Origin: Winogradskya consettensis
Lineage (GTDB): Bacteria > Actinomycetota > Actinomycetes > Mycobacteriales > Micromonosporaceae
Assembly: GCF_018332715.1 (NCBI RefSeq)
Contig: NZ_BOQP01000024.1
Span: 1 to 64,000 of the forward strand
Length of the DNA: 64,000 nucleotides
Direction of reading: 5' to 3'
A program made the translations under genes and the position numbers. The notes beneath the pieces were generated by a model. That model was not told the origin of the DNA, ran no database searches, and saw only the letters and a program-made list of their open reading frames with translations. Below, one piece after another: positions 17,972 to 26,761 of this stretch (the first letter of the stretch is position 1; every line of letters begins with the position of its first letter).

Positions 17972-18898
17972 ATGACCGATCTGTTGACCCGGCCCCCGTA
18001 CTCCGACCCGTACGGCGACGGCTCCCACGGCGACAACTCCTACGGCGACGGCACGTCCTCCCACAACGCGCCGCCGCCGCTGCCGCCGAACGTCTACAGC
18101 CACCGCAGGGGTGGGAACGGCCGCTGGCCTCGCCGGATCGCCGGGGGTGCCGCGCTGCTGGCGCTGGTCGCCGGTGGGGGTGCGAGCGGGGCCGTGATCG
18201 CCGAGCACTACGCGAACGACGGTACGACGACCGCGGCGGCCGGGACCACGACCACCGCGACGAACGCGAGTGCCGCCACCACCGAGAGCAACAGCCTCGC
18301 CGCCGTGGCCGCGAAGGTGTCGCCGAGCATCGTCACCGTGCTGATCGACGGGCAGAACGAGTCGGCGCTCGGGTCGGGGGTCGTGCTGCGCTCCGACGGG
18401 CTGGTGCTGACCAACAACCACGTCATCTCGTCCGGGGGGACCGTGAGTGTGCGGCTCTCGGATGGGCGTACGGTCCCGGCCGAGGTTGTCGCGACCGACA
18501 CCACGCACGACCTGGCGCTGGTGCAGGCGACCGGGATCACCGGGCTGACCCCGGCGACGTTCGGCACCGACGACTCGGTAGCGGTCGGTGACACCGTGCT
18601 GGCGTTCGGCGCGCCGCTGGGCCTGGAGGGGACCGTGACGTCGGGCATCGTGTCGGCGCTCGACCGGGAGGTGAGCACCGGCACCGAGAAGCTGAGCGGG
18701 CTGCTGCAGACCGACGCCGCCATCAACGAGGGCAACTCCGGTGGCGCGCTGGTCGACACGTCCGGCAACGTGATCGGCATCAACGTGGCGATCGCGACCG
18801 CCGACACGTCGAGCACCGGCAGTGTCGGCCTGGGATTCGCGATCCCGGCCGACACCGTCACCCAGGTGGTCAAGCAGCTGGAGACGAAGGCCAGCTGA
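17972..18898 (+). CDS. HtrA/DegP-like trypsin-type serine protease lacking a PDZ domain
   Basis: In this 308-residue protein, residues 1-55 are Tyr/Gly/Pro-rich and cytoplasmic, a membrane anchor follows (AGGAALLALVAGGGASGAV), then a Thr/Ala linker and a chymotrypsin-fold protease. The catalytic triad is visible as H150 in TNNHVI, D180 in THDLALVQ and S256 in EGNSGGAL. Most actinobacterial homologues carry a C-terminal PDZ domain; this one ends directly after the protease at QLETKAS. It probably acts in envelope quality control. It is convergent with the ABC exporter, 11 bp apart. Confidence 0.9.
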   Translation: MTDLLTRPPYSDPYGDGSHGDNSYGDGTSSHNAPPPLPPNVYSHRRGGNGRWPRRIAGGAALLALVAGGGASGAVIAEHYANDGTTTAAAGTTTTATNASAATTESNSLAAVAAKVSPSIVTVLIDGQNESALGSGVVLRSDGLVLTNNHVISSGGTVSVRLSDGRTVPAEVVATDTTHDLALVQATGITGLTPATFGTDDSVAVGDTVLAFGAPLGLEGTVTSGIVSALDREVSTGTEKLSGLLQTDAAINEGNSGGALVDTSGNVIGINVAIATADTSSTGSVGLGFAIPADTVTQVVKQLETKAS

Positions 18899-18909
18899 GT
18901 TTTCGGGGC

Positions 18910-21900
18910 TCAGCCGGCCAGGTGGCCGTAGGTGTTCTCCAGCTCCTGCCACGTGCCCTGGGCCACCGCGCGGCCGCCGATCAGCACGACCACCCGGTCG
19001 GCGCCCGACAGCGCCGCCCGTTTCGAGGTCGAGCCGACCACCGTCACGCCGTGCCCGCGCAGCGCGCGCCACAGCTCCAGCTCGGTGGTGACGTCCAGCG
19101 CCGAGGAGACGTCATCCGCGACCAGCAGCTCGGTGCGCGGCGCGAGGGCCCGGGCCAGGGCCAGCCGTTGCAGCTGGCCGCCGGAGAGCCGGGTGCCCTT
19201 GTGCCCGATCAGCAGCTGCAGCCCGCCACCGGCGACCGCGAGGTCGTGCTCCAGCTGGGCGGTCGTCACCGCGTCGGCGGCGTCGACCTCGTGGCCGAGC
19301 GCGATGTTGTCGGCGACCGTGCCCGACAGCACCCGGGGCAGCTGCGCGACATAGCCGACCTGGTTGGGCCGCAGGAACGTCTCGGGTTCGTCGACGTCGC
19401 GGCCGTTCCAGGTCAGGGAGCCGGTGTGGTGCACGATCCCGGCGAGGGCCCGCAGCAGCGAGGACTTGCCCGCCCCGACGGGCCCGACGACCAGCACCAG
19501 CTCGCCGCGGTTGACCGTCAGGTCGATGTCCTTCGCGCCGACCGTGCCGTTCTCGTGGACGGCGCTGAACCCGGTCAGCCGCAGCTGACGCAGCGGGTCA
19601 CGCGGCGCCACCGGCGGTGCCTCCGCGGTGCCGGCGTTGATGTCGACCCCCGGGACCGTGGACGAATACGCCGCGGCCCCGGCCATCGCCACCGTGCGCC
19701 GGGTCCAGACCCGGGCCGACGGGAAGTGCGACACCAGCGACGCGGTGGTCCAGGCGAACCATCGGGCCGAGCCGAGCGTCGCCACCGCGATCAGCGTCGC
19801 CGCCGCCGACAGGTTGCCGGACAGATACATCGCCCAGGCCGCGATCGGGAGCAGGCCGCTGAGCACCGACGGCGTCGAGCGGGCCCACACCTGGATCGCG
19901 ATCTCGCGGCGCTGCCGCTCGCTGCGGAGCTCGTCGAGCCCGGCCAGGTGGTTGAGCACCGGCACGGTCGCGCCGGCCAGTTTCACCGTGCGCGCGGCTG
20001 ACAGCGAAGACACCAGGGCGGTGGCGAAGGAAGCTCGAGCGGCAACCGTACGCCGGGCCGCGCGCTCCAGCCGCGGCCCGAACAGCGTCGCCATCAGCCC
20101 GGAGACCACCATCGTGCCGACGAAGAACATCGCGGGCACGAACGACTGCGACGCCAGCGTCATCGCCACGATCATCAGCAGGCTGATCGAGGTGTCGACG
20201 AGGTTGTCGGCGAGCATGACGACCCGCTCGGTGTCACCGCCCTGGGCGACGACCTCGGCCGGGGTGAACTTGGTGATCCGGCGCGGCCCGATCTGGCCGT
20301 GCACGAGCCGCTGGCTGATCCGCAACATCTGGCGCACCCACCACTCGGGGAACCAGGTGCCCGTGTAGTAGAGCGTCGGGATCGCCACGATCAGCGACGC
20401 CGCGATGCCGACGGCGGGCCACAGCGGGTCGCCGAGGCCGTCCACCACGTGGGCCCAGAACAGCGGCAGAATCGCGCCGTCGAGGCCGAGCAGCACCAGG
20501 ATCGCGAAGAGCCCGACCGCCGCGAGACCGTAGCGCGGGTCGTTGGTGGTGAGCCGGAAGATCTCCCGGAACGTATGGGCGGGCGGCGGCTCGGGCAGCG
20601 GCGGCGGCTCCTCCAGCGGCAGCGTGTTGCCGAGCTCGGTGCGCAGCGGCTCCTCCGGCTCGCGTTCCAGCAGCGCCACCCCGCCACCGGCGCGGGCCGG
20701 GGCGACCATGTTGCTGCTGGCGAGCAGCTCGGCGAAGCGACGCGACTGCGCCATCGGCCCCGCCTCGAGCACCGCGCCGTCGGCGAGCACCACGACCTCG
20801 TCGCAGCGCTGCACCGAGGAGAGCCGGTGCGCCACGATGACGCCGATGCGCCCGCGCAGCAGCCGGTCGGTGGCGCGCTGCACCCAGGCCTCGGTGACCG
20901 GGTCCATCCGCGCGGTGGCCTCGTCGAGGATCACGACCTTGGGGTCACGGACCAGGATCCGGGCGAACGCGACGAGCTGTTCCTGCCCGGCGGAGAGCAC
21001 GTAGCCGCCCTCGCCGAGCTTGGTGTCGATGCCGTCGGGCAGGGTGCCCGACCACGTCGTCAGGCCGAGCTCCTCCAGCGCGGCACCGGCACCGGCGAGC
21101 AGCTCCGGGTCGAACAGGGCGATGTTCTCGGCGAGCGTGCCGGCGAGGATCTCGGTGCGCTGCGGGACGATCGCCGTCCACCGGCGCAGCCCCTCGACGT
21201 CGAGATCGACCATGTCCGTGCCGCCGAGGAAGACCGTGCCGCGGGGCACGTCGACGGCCCGGGTCAGCACCTTGGCGAGGGTGGACTTGCCCGATCCGGT
21301 GCGGCCGATCAGGGCGTACGACCGGCCGGGCGCGAACGTCAGGGTCACATCGCGCAACGCCGCCGGGCGCTCCGAGTCGTCCTCGCCGTAGCGGAACGTC
21401 AGGTCGCGGACCTCGAGCAGGCCGTCGGTGGGGTCCTCGCCGCCGCTCGGCTCCTGCGGGACGTCGCGCAGCAGCAGCACGCGGCCCCAGGCTCCGAGCG
21501 CGTTCTGCAGCTCGGGAACCATCCGGGTGACCTGTTCGAGGGTGCCGCCGAAGCCCAGCGCGAGCAGCCAGACCGCGGTCAGCCGGGCACCGTCGATGTG
21601 CCCGGCGGTCAGCGCCCAGGCGCCGGCCAGGACGAGCCCCGCGATCAGCACCCGGGTGATGGCACCGGCGGTCATCGTGATGCGCGACGACATCCGCCAG
21701 ACGATCCGGCCCCGGCGCAGCACCTCGCGGGCGCGCCTGGCGTAGAGGCCGCGCACGTAGGGCGCGGCGAGGCTGGTGCGCACGTCGTCCTGGCCGTGGA
21801 TGGCCTCTTCCATCACCGCGGCCAGGTCGGACCAGGCCTCCTCCTCGCTGATCCGCACGGGCGAGATCCGCTGGATCGGCTTGTTCATCAGCAGGACCAG

Positions 21901-22371
21901 CACGATCGACACCAGCACCATGCCGATGCCGGCCGGCCACCAGGCGAAGAACGCGGTGACGATCGACAGCACCGCGACCGCGAGGGACTGGGCCAGCCGC
22001 ACGCCGCTGCCGCGCAGCTCGGAGCCGACCTGGTAGACGTCGCTGTCGATCCGGTCGAGCAGCTCGCCGACCGGCGTGTTCTCCAGCGTGGGCACGTCCT
22101 GGCCGAACGCCACCCGGCACAGCCCGCGGCGGGCGGACGCGGCCCAGTCGGCGGTCAGCCGGGCAGCGGCCAGGCTGACCATGACGTCGCTGAGCACGGC
22201 GATGACCAGCGCACCCGACAGCACCCCGAACAGCGGCATCGACCGGTGCACAAGCACGGCCCCCGCGAGGCCCAGTGACGCGGCCTGTCCCGCGGCGCCG
22301 AGCACGATGAGGACGACGATGAAGGCGGTGCGACGGGGCGAAGTCCCCCATAAGTCGCGAAGCAGACGCAT
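18910..22371 (-). CDS. Fused two-half ABC exporter with one degenerate ATPase site
   Basis: The 1153-residue protein is arranged TMD1-NBD1-TMD2-NBD2, two half-exporters joined by a Pro-rich linker (about 590-620). NBD1 has Walker A GRTGSGKST, signature LSAGQ, Walker B with Glu (ILDEATA, E484) and H-loop VAHRL. NBD2 has GPVGAGKSS, a canonical LSGGQ, Walker B ADDVSS with Asp (D1087) for the catalytic Glu, and STSKR where the H-loop His belongs. The defects of NBD2 and the altered NBD1 signature fall in the same composite nucleotide site. This is typical of asymmetric exporters of drugs, lipids or peptides. The substrate is unknown. The start is ATG 22371 with GAGGA upstream. Confidence 0.92.
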   Translation of the reverse strand: MRLLRDLWGTSPRRTAFIVVLIVLGAAGQAASLGLAGAVLVHRSMPLFGVLSGALVIAVLSDVMVSLAAARLTADWAASARRGLCRVAFGQDVPTLENTPVGELLDRIDSDVYQVGSELRGSGVRLAQSLAVAVLSIVTAFFAWWPAGIGMVLVSIVLVLLMNKPIQRISPVRISEEEAWSDLAAVMEEAIHGQDDVRTSLAAPYVRGLYARRAREVLRRGRIVWRMSSRITMTAGAITRVLIAGLVLAGAWALTAGHIDGARLTAVWLLALGFGGTLEQVTRMVPELQNALGAWGRVLLLRDVPQEPSGGEDPTDGLLEVRDLTFRYGEDDSERPAALRDVTLTFAPGRSYALIGRTGSGKSTLAKVLTRAVDVPRGTVFLGGTDMVDLDVEGLRRWTAIVPQRTEILAGTLAENIALFDPELLAGAGAALEELGLTTWSGTLPDGIDTKLGEGGYVLSAGQEQLVAFARILVRDPKVVILDEATARMDPVTEAWVQRATDRLLRGRIGVIVAHRLSSVQRCDEVVVLADGAVLEAGPMAQSRRFAELLASSNMVAPARAGGGVALLEREPEEPLRTELGNTLPLEEPPPLPEPPPAHTFREIFRLTTNDPRYGLAAVGLFAILVLLGLDGAILPLFWAHVVDGLGDPLWPAVGIAASLIVAIPTLYYTGTWFPEWWVRQMLRISQRLVHGQIGPRRITKFTPAEVVAQGGDTERVVMLADNLVDTSISLLMIVAMTLASQSFVPAMFFVGTMVVSGLMATLFGPRLERAARRTVAARASFATALVSSLSAARTVKLAGATVPVLNHLAGLDELRSERQRREIAIQVWARSTPSVLSGLLPIAAWAMYLSGNLSAAATLIAVATLGSARWFAWTTASLVSHFPSARVWTRRTVAMAGAAAYSSTVPGVDINAGTAEAPPVAPRDPLRQLRLTGFSAVHENGTVGAKDIDLTVNRGELVLVVGPVGAGKSSLLRALAGIVHHTGSLTWNGRDVDEPETFLRPNQVGYVAQLPRVLSGTVADNIALGHEVDAADAVTTAQLEHDLAVAGGGLQLLIGHKGTRLSGGQLQRLALARALAPRTELLVADDVSSALDVTTELELWRALRGHGVTVVGSTSKRAALSGADRVVVLIGGRAVAQGTWQELENTYGHLAG

Positions 22372-22863
22372 CAGAGGTCCTCAAGCAGCAGGGAAGGCGG
22401 TACCCCCCATCCTGCGTGCCGGGCCGGGTCCGGCTCAACGCATTTACGGCGATCCGGACGTCACGTACGTCACTTCACGCGGATCCCCCACCCTCGGCAC
22501 CGCCTGGCGTCCTTTTAGGATTGGGCGAACAATAGCGATGCATCTCTATTAACTTTCCTTGCACCTTGGCAAGCATGCCCACGGGGTGGGCGTAATTCAT
22601 CCCGCCCGAACGCAGAATCACAGGATTTTCTCCTGCTGGAGCCGATCGATGTAAAGATTGTCCGTATTTCTGCCCATCTGGCTGCACCATGCAGCAACTC
22701 GTAACGGGCGCGATAGTGGCGAAAACAAAAAGGAAACGTGAACGAAATGGCGACCCCGTGCCGTTATCCGTTCGATATGTCAAACCATTTCTCATGACGA
22801 TCTTGCGGACTACGTTTCCGTCGCGGCATCGAGGAACCGGCACGCAGGGCGCGTGGCGGTGGC
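22372..22863. other. AT-richer intergenic region upstream of the oligopeptide transporter operon
   Basis: About 490 bp separate the divergent ABC exporter and the opp operon. The part from about 22510 to 22800 is clearly less GC-rich than the rest of the window, with A- and T-runs such as GAAAACAAAAAGGAAACG near 22720. It probably holds the opp promoter and regulatory sites. I see no convincing gene; the open frames are shadows. An imperfect hairpin GGGTGGG/CCCGCCC lies near 22581-22604. Confidence 0.5.
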
Positions 22864-23886
22864 ATGCCGACGGAGGTGATCCACCGCGTGGAACCGCTGA
22901 TCGAGGGGGCCCGGCCCGCCGAGCCGGCCGCGAGCTCGCCGAGCCGGCCGGTGCGCACCCGGGGCAAGTCCCCGACGGCCATCGCGTTCGCCCGGCTCCG
23001 CACGGACCGGGTCGCGGTGATCTGCGGCGCCATCTTCCTGTTCTTCGTGCTGATCGCGATCTTCGCGCCGCTGCTGGCGAAGCTGGAGGGCCAGTCCCCC
23101 ACCGCGTACCACCAGGAGCTCGTCGACGACTACGGCTTCCCGACGATCGGCCCGACGAGCGAGCACTGGTTCGGCGTCGAGCCCCGCCTCGGCCGGGACC
23201 TGTTCGCCCGGTGGGTCTACGGGTCGCGCCCGTCGCTGATCGTCGCCACGTCGGTCACGATCATCACGTCGCTGCTCGGGGTCGTCGTCGGGCTCGTCGC
23301 CGGGTTCGCGGGCGGCTGGACCGACCGGATCCTCTCCTGGGTCATCGACTTCGTGCTGAGCCTGCCGTACCTGCTCTTCGCGATCGCGGTGCCGGCGGTG
23401 CTGCTGTCGATCTTCGTCGGGCCGGCGGACGGCGCCTCGGTCGACCAGGTGTCACGGGTGCGGTTCATCTCGCTGATCCTGGTGCTGTCGCTGTTCGGCT
23501 GGGCGGGGCTGGCGCGGCTGATCCGCGGTGAGGTGCTGTCGTTGCGGGAGCGGGAGTTCATCGCGGCGGCCCGCGTGCTCGGCGTACCGACCAGCAAGGT
23601 GCTCTTCAAGGAACTGCTGCCCAACCTCGTCGCGCCGATCGTGGTGTCGACGTCCATGGCGCTGCCCTCGTACATCGTCGTCGAGGCCGGTCTGACGTAC
23701 CTCGGTGTCGGGCTGACCGAGCCGACACCCTCCTGGGGCGTGACGATCTCCGCCGCCCAGAGCTTCTACCGGGCCGACCCGCTCTACCTGTGGTTGCCCG
23801 TGCTCGGCATCACCGTGCTCGTCGTGGCGCTCAGCCTGCTCGGCGACTCGGTCCGCGATGCCTTCGATCCCCGCACCCGACGGTGA
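22864..23886 (+). CDS. Peptide ABC importer permease, OppC/DppC type
   Basis: This 340-residue inner-membrane permease has one N-terminal membrane segment (VICGAIFLFFVLIAIFAPLL), an external loop, five further segments and the BPD_transp_1 EAA loop EFIAAARVLGVPTSKVLFKEL, which contacts the ATPases. It pairs with the OppB-type permease at 25756. OppC preceding the binding protein and OppB is an unusual gene order. The start at ATG 22864 has only a weak GGTGG site; a GTG a few codons in is possible. Its TGA is in a 17-bp duplicated sequence. Confidence 0.9.
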   Translation: MPTEVIHRVEPLIEGARPAEPAASSPSRPVRTRGKSPTAIAFARLRTDRVAVICGAIFLFFVLIAIFAPLLAKLEGQSPTAYHQELVDDYGFPTIGPTSEHWFGVEPRLGRDLFARWVYGSRPSLIVATSVTIITSLLGVVVGLVAGFAGGWTDRILSWVIDFVLSLPYLLFAIAVPAVLLSIFVGPADGASVDQVSRVRFISLILVLSLFGWAGLARLIRGEVLSLREREFIAAARVLGVPTSKVLFKELLPNLVAPIVVSTSMALPSYIVVEAGLTYLGVGLTEPTPSWGVTISAAQSFYRADPLYLWLPVLGITVLVVALSLLGDSVRDAFDPRTRR

Positions 23887-23909
23887 CGGTAGCCCGACGG
23901 TGACGGTAG
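23876..23909. repeat. Exact 17-bp duplication containing the oppC-type stop codon
   Basis: CCCGACGGTGACGGTAG occurs at 23876-23892 and again at 23893-23909 with no gap. The first copy includes the last codons and the TGA (23884-23886) of the permease. Confidence 0.95.
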
Positions 23910-23947
23910 CTACGCCCTTCCTGGTGACAGTGTTGAGAAGAGGAACA

Positions 23948-25693
23948 ATGGCGAGGCGTTACAAAGCGGCTGTGGCGGCGACCGCCGTCGTGGCCCTGGG
24001 GCTCACGGGCTGCGGCAGCCCGTCGTCCAACAACGGCAACAAGCCGGATTCCGGCAACGGCGCGATCACCACGCAGACCTCGTCGATCGACGCGGCCGCG
24101 AAGGGCCCCGCCGCCGCCGTGCCGGGTGCGAAGAACGGCGGCACGCTGACCGTCTACTCCGCGAGCACGCCGAACACGTTCGACCCGACCGACACCTACT
24201 ACTCCGACTCGCTGGCCATCGGGCGGCTGCTCTACCGCACCCCGACGCAGTTCGTGGTCCGCGACGGCAAGTCGGTGCTCGTGCCCGACCTCACCGACGT
24301 CGGCAGCGTCTCGGACGACAAGCTGACCTGGACGTTCAAGATGCAGCCGGGCATCAAGTACCAGGACGGCAGCGAGGTCAAGGTCGAGGATCTCGCGTAC
24401 GCGATCAAGCGGTCCTTCGCCCGTGACCTGTACCCCAACGGCCCCGCGTACCAGATGCAGTACTTCAAGGGCGGCGACACCTACAAGGGACCGTACGTCG
24501 CAGGCGGCGACAAGTTCGACGGCGTCGAGACGCAGGGCACCGACACGCTGGTCATCCACCTGACCCGCGCGTTCGCCGACCTGCCGTTCTTCATGACGTT
24601 CCCGCTGTTCTCGCCGATCCCGCAGGCGAAGGACACCAAGGCCGACTACAAGAACAAGCCGATCTCGACCGGACCGTACGAGTTCGACACGTACACCCCG
24701 GGCGTCGAGCTGAAGCTGAAGAAGAACCCCAACTGGGACGCGAACACCGACGCGGCGCGGCACAACTACGTCGACGGCTACGACTTCAAGTGGGGTGGCG
24801 AGGACGTCAAGACCCAGCAGCAGGTCCTCAACAGCAACGGCCCCGACGCGAGCGCGCTGAACTACGCCGACGTGGACAGCACGCTCGTACCGCAGGTGAC
24901 CGGCGACAAGAAGGCCCAGCTCGTGTCGGGCGAGAGCCCCTGCACCTACGTGTGGCAGATGGACACGACGAAGATCCCGCTCGAGGTCCGCAAGGCGATC
25001 GCGAAGGCGTGGCCGTACGACCAGACCTGGAAGGCCGCCGGGGTCAGCGATCTCATCGGCCAGAAGGCCAGCACGTTCATGCCGCCCGGCGTCCCCGGCT
25101 ACCAGGCGTACCCGGCGGTGACCGACCTGTCCGGCACCGGCACCGGTGACGCCGCGGGTGCGAAGGCGCTGCTGGCGGCCGCCGGCAAGACCGGCTTCGA
25201 GGTGAGCTGGTACTACGACAACACCAAGCCGATCTCGCAGCAGGTCAGCCAGGTCCGCGCCGACGCGCTCACCGCGGCGGGCTTCAAGGTCAAGGCGATC
25301 GGTGTCACGACCGCCGACCTGCGTACCAAGATCTCGGACTACTCCGCGCCGGTCAACATGGCGCAGGGCCCGCGTGGCTGGTGCTCCGACTGGCCGAGCG
25401 GTGGCTCCTGGCTGCCGGTCATGTTCGAGTCGCACAGCGTCGCCGACCAGACCAGCTGGGGCATGCAGCAGGACAAGACCGTGGACGCACAGATCGACGC
25501 GGTGGCGAACATGCCGGCCGACCAGGCCGTCTCGAAGTGGGCCGGGCTCGACCAGGCGATGATGGAGAAGTACCTCGCGATCCCGTTCTACTACACCAAG
25601 ATGGGCATCGTCGTCGGGACGAACGTCGGTGGCGCCCAGGGCGACCCCGGTGCCGGTATGCCGGCGTTCTACGACATCTACCTGAAGAGCTGA
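23948..25693 (+). CDS. Peptide ABC importer substrate-binding lipoprotein (SBP family 5)
   Basis: This 581-residue extracellular lipoprotein has a signal ending in the lipobox LGLTGC, then an Asn/Gly linker and a DppA/OppA-type family 5 domain (GGTLTVYSASTPNTFDPTD, LTWTFKMQPGIKYQDGSEV, ISTGPYEFDTY). It delivers oligopeptides or a similar ligand to the permeases. ATG 23948 has AAGAGGAA upstream. A 15-bp perfect hairpin follows the stop, as often seen after binding-protein genes that are made in excess of the permeases. Confidence 0.93.
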   Translation: MARRYKAAVAATAVVALGLTGCGSPSSNNGNKPDSGNGAITTQTSSIDAAAKGPAAAVPGAKNGGTLTVYSASTPNTFDPTDTYYSDSLAIGRLLYRTPTQFVVRDGKSVLVPDLTDVGSVSDDKLTWTFKMQPGIKYQDGSEVKVEDLAYAIKRSFARDLYPNGPAYQMQYFKGGDTYKGPYVAGGDKFDGVETQGTDTLVIHLTRAFADLPFFMTFPLFSPIPQAKDTKADYKNKPISTGPYEFDTYTPGVELKLKKNPNWDANTDAARHNYVDGYDFKWGGEDVKTQQQVLNSNGPDASALNYADVDSTLVPQVTGDKKAQLVSGESPCTYVWQMDTTKIPLEVRKAIAKAWPYDQTWKAAGVSDLIGQKASTFMPPGVPGYQAYPAVTDLSGTGTGDAAGAKALLAAAGKTGFEVSWYYDNTKPISQQVSQVRADALTAAGFKVKAIGVTTADLRTKISDYSAPVNMAQGPRGWCSDWPSGGSWLPVMFESHSVADQTSWGMQQDKTVDAQIDAVANMPADQAVSKWAGLDQAMMEKYLAIPFYYTKMGIVVGTNVGGAQGDPGAGMPAFYDIYLKS

Positions 25694-25698
25694 CAACC

Positions 25699-25732
25699 CC
25701 GTGGCGGCCCGGTCCCCACCGGGCCGCCACGG
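25699..25732 (+). terminator. Hairpin between the binding protein and the OppB-type permease
   Basis: A perfect 15-bp stem (CCGTGGCGGCCCGGT at 25699-25713, complement at 25718-25732) has a CCCC loop and is followed by CTCTTTC. It is probably a partial terminator or mRNA-stabilising stem that lowers expression of the downstream permease and ATPase genes relative to the binding protein. Confidence 0.8.
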
Positions 25733-25755
25733 CTCTTTCACCTGGAGTCCCCGCG

Positions 25756-26733
25756 GTGCTGCTCTACATCCTGAAACGCGTAGTGAGCGCGATCTCCGTC
25801 GTCGTCGTCACGCTGGTGGCCAGCTTCGCGCTGTTCTTCCTCGCCCCGACCGACCCGGCCGGCACGATCTGCGGCACCCGCTGCAACGCGGACCGCCTCG
25901 CCGAGATCCGCTCCAGCCTCGGCCTCGACGAGCCCCCGATCGAGCAGATCGGCGGCTACATGAAGGGCATCCTGGTCGGGCGGGACTACACGACCAGCGG
26001 CGTCGTGCAGCACTGCGACGCTCCGTGCCTCGGCTACTCGTACACGCTGGGTCAGCCCGTCACCAAGCTGCTGGCGCAGGCGCTGCCCGTGACGGTGTCC
26101 ATCGTGCTCGGCGGCGCCGTCGTCTACCTCTTCTTCGGCGTGCTGTTCGGGACGCTGTCCGCGCAGCGCCGCGGCGGCACCCTCGACCGGGCGCTGATCG
26201 GCTCCTCCATCGTGATCAACTCGATCCCGTACTTCGTGGTCGCGGTCCTGGTCGCGCTCTACGTCACGGTCCTGCCGCACTCGGAGTACCACCCGCTGCT
26301 CAGCAATCCGCTGCTGTGGGCGAGCGGGCTGGTCGCCGCGTGGCTGACCCTGGGCCTGACCAACGCGGCCGCGTACACGCGGTACTCGCGGGCGTCGATG
26401 ATCGAGTCGCTGGGGCAGGACTTCGTGCGCACCGCCCGGTCCAAGGGCATCAGCGAACGCCGGGTGGTCTACCGGCACGGGCTGCGCGCCGCCCTGACCC
26501 CGGTGGTGACGATCTTCGGCATCGACCTGGCCGGGCAGCTCACCGGCGCGATCTTCACCGAGCAGATCTTCGGCCTGCCCGGCATCGGCGTGCTCACCCT
26601 GCGCGCCTTCAACCAGTACGACCTGCCGGTGCTGATGGGCTGCGTCCTGCTCGGCTCCGTGGTGCTGGTCGTCATGAACCTCGTCGTGGACATCGTCTAC
26701 ACGGTCCTCGACCCCCGGGTGCGGCTCGGATGA
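25756..26733 (+). CDS. Peptide ABC importer permease, OppB/DppB type
   Basis: This permease of about 325 residues has the typical OppB N-terminus (LLYILKRVVSAISVVVVTLV), an external loop with an ICGTRC and an HCDAPC pair, six membrane segments in all, and an EAA loop (SLGQDFVRTARSKGISERRV). The four loop cysteines are unusual and might form disulfides. The GTG start at 25756 follows TGGAG. It is part of the five-gene importer operon. Confidence 0.92.
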   Translation: MLLYILKRVVSAISVVVVTLVASFALFFLAPTDPAGTICGTRCNADRLAEIRSSLGLDEPPIEQIGGYMKGILVGRDYTTSGVVQHCDAPCLGYSYTLGQPVTKLLAQALPVTVSIVLGGAVVYLFFGVLFGTLSAQRRGGTLDRALIGSSIVINSIPYFVVAVLVALYVTVLPHSEYHPLLSNPLLWASGLVAAWLTLGLTNAAAYTRYSRASMIESLGQDFVRTARSKGISERRVVYRHGLRAALTPVVTIFGIDLAGQLTGAIFTEQIFGLPGIGVLTLRAFNQYDLPVLMGCVLLGSVVLVVMNLVVDIVYTVLDPRVRLG

Positions 26734-26761
26734 CCCCCCTTACCGATCGCGAGGCGTCACG

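Noticed and set aside
22500..22800. Horizontally acquired island in the AT-richer stretch
   Set aside because: It is only about 300 bp, holds no gene or mobile-element end, and lies between divergent operons where promoters lower GC.
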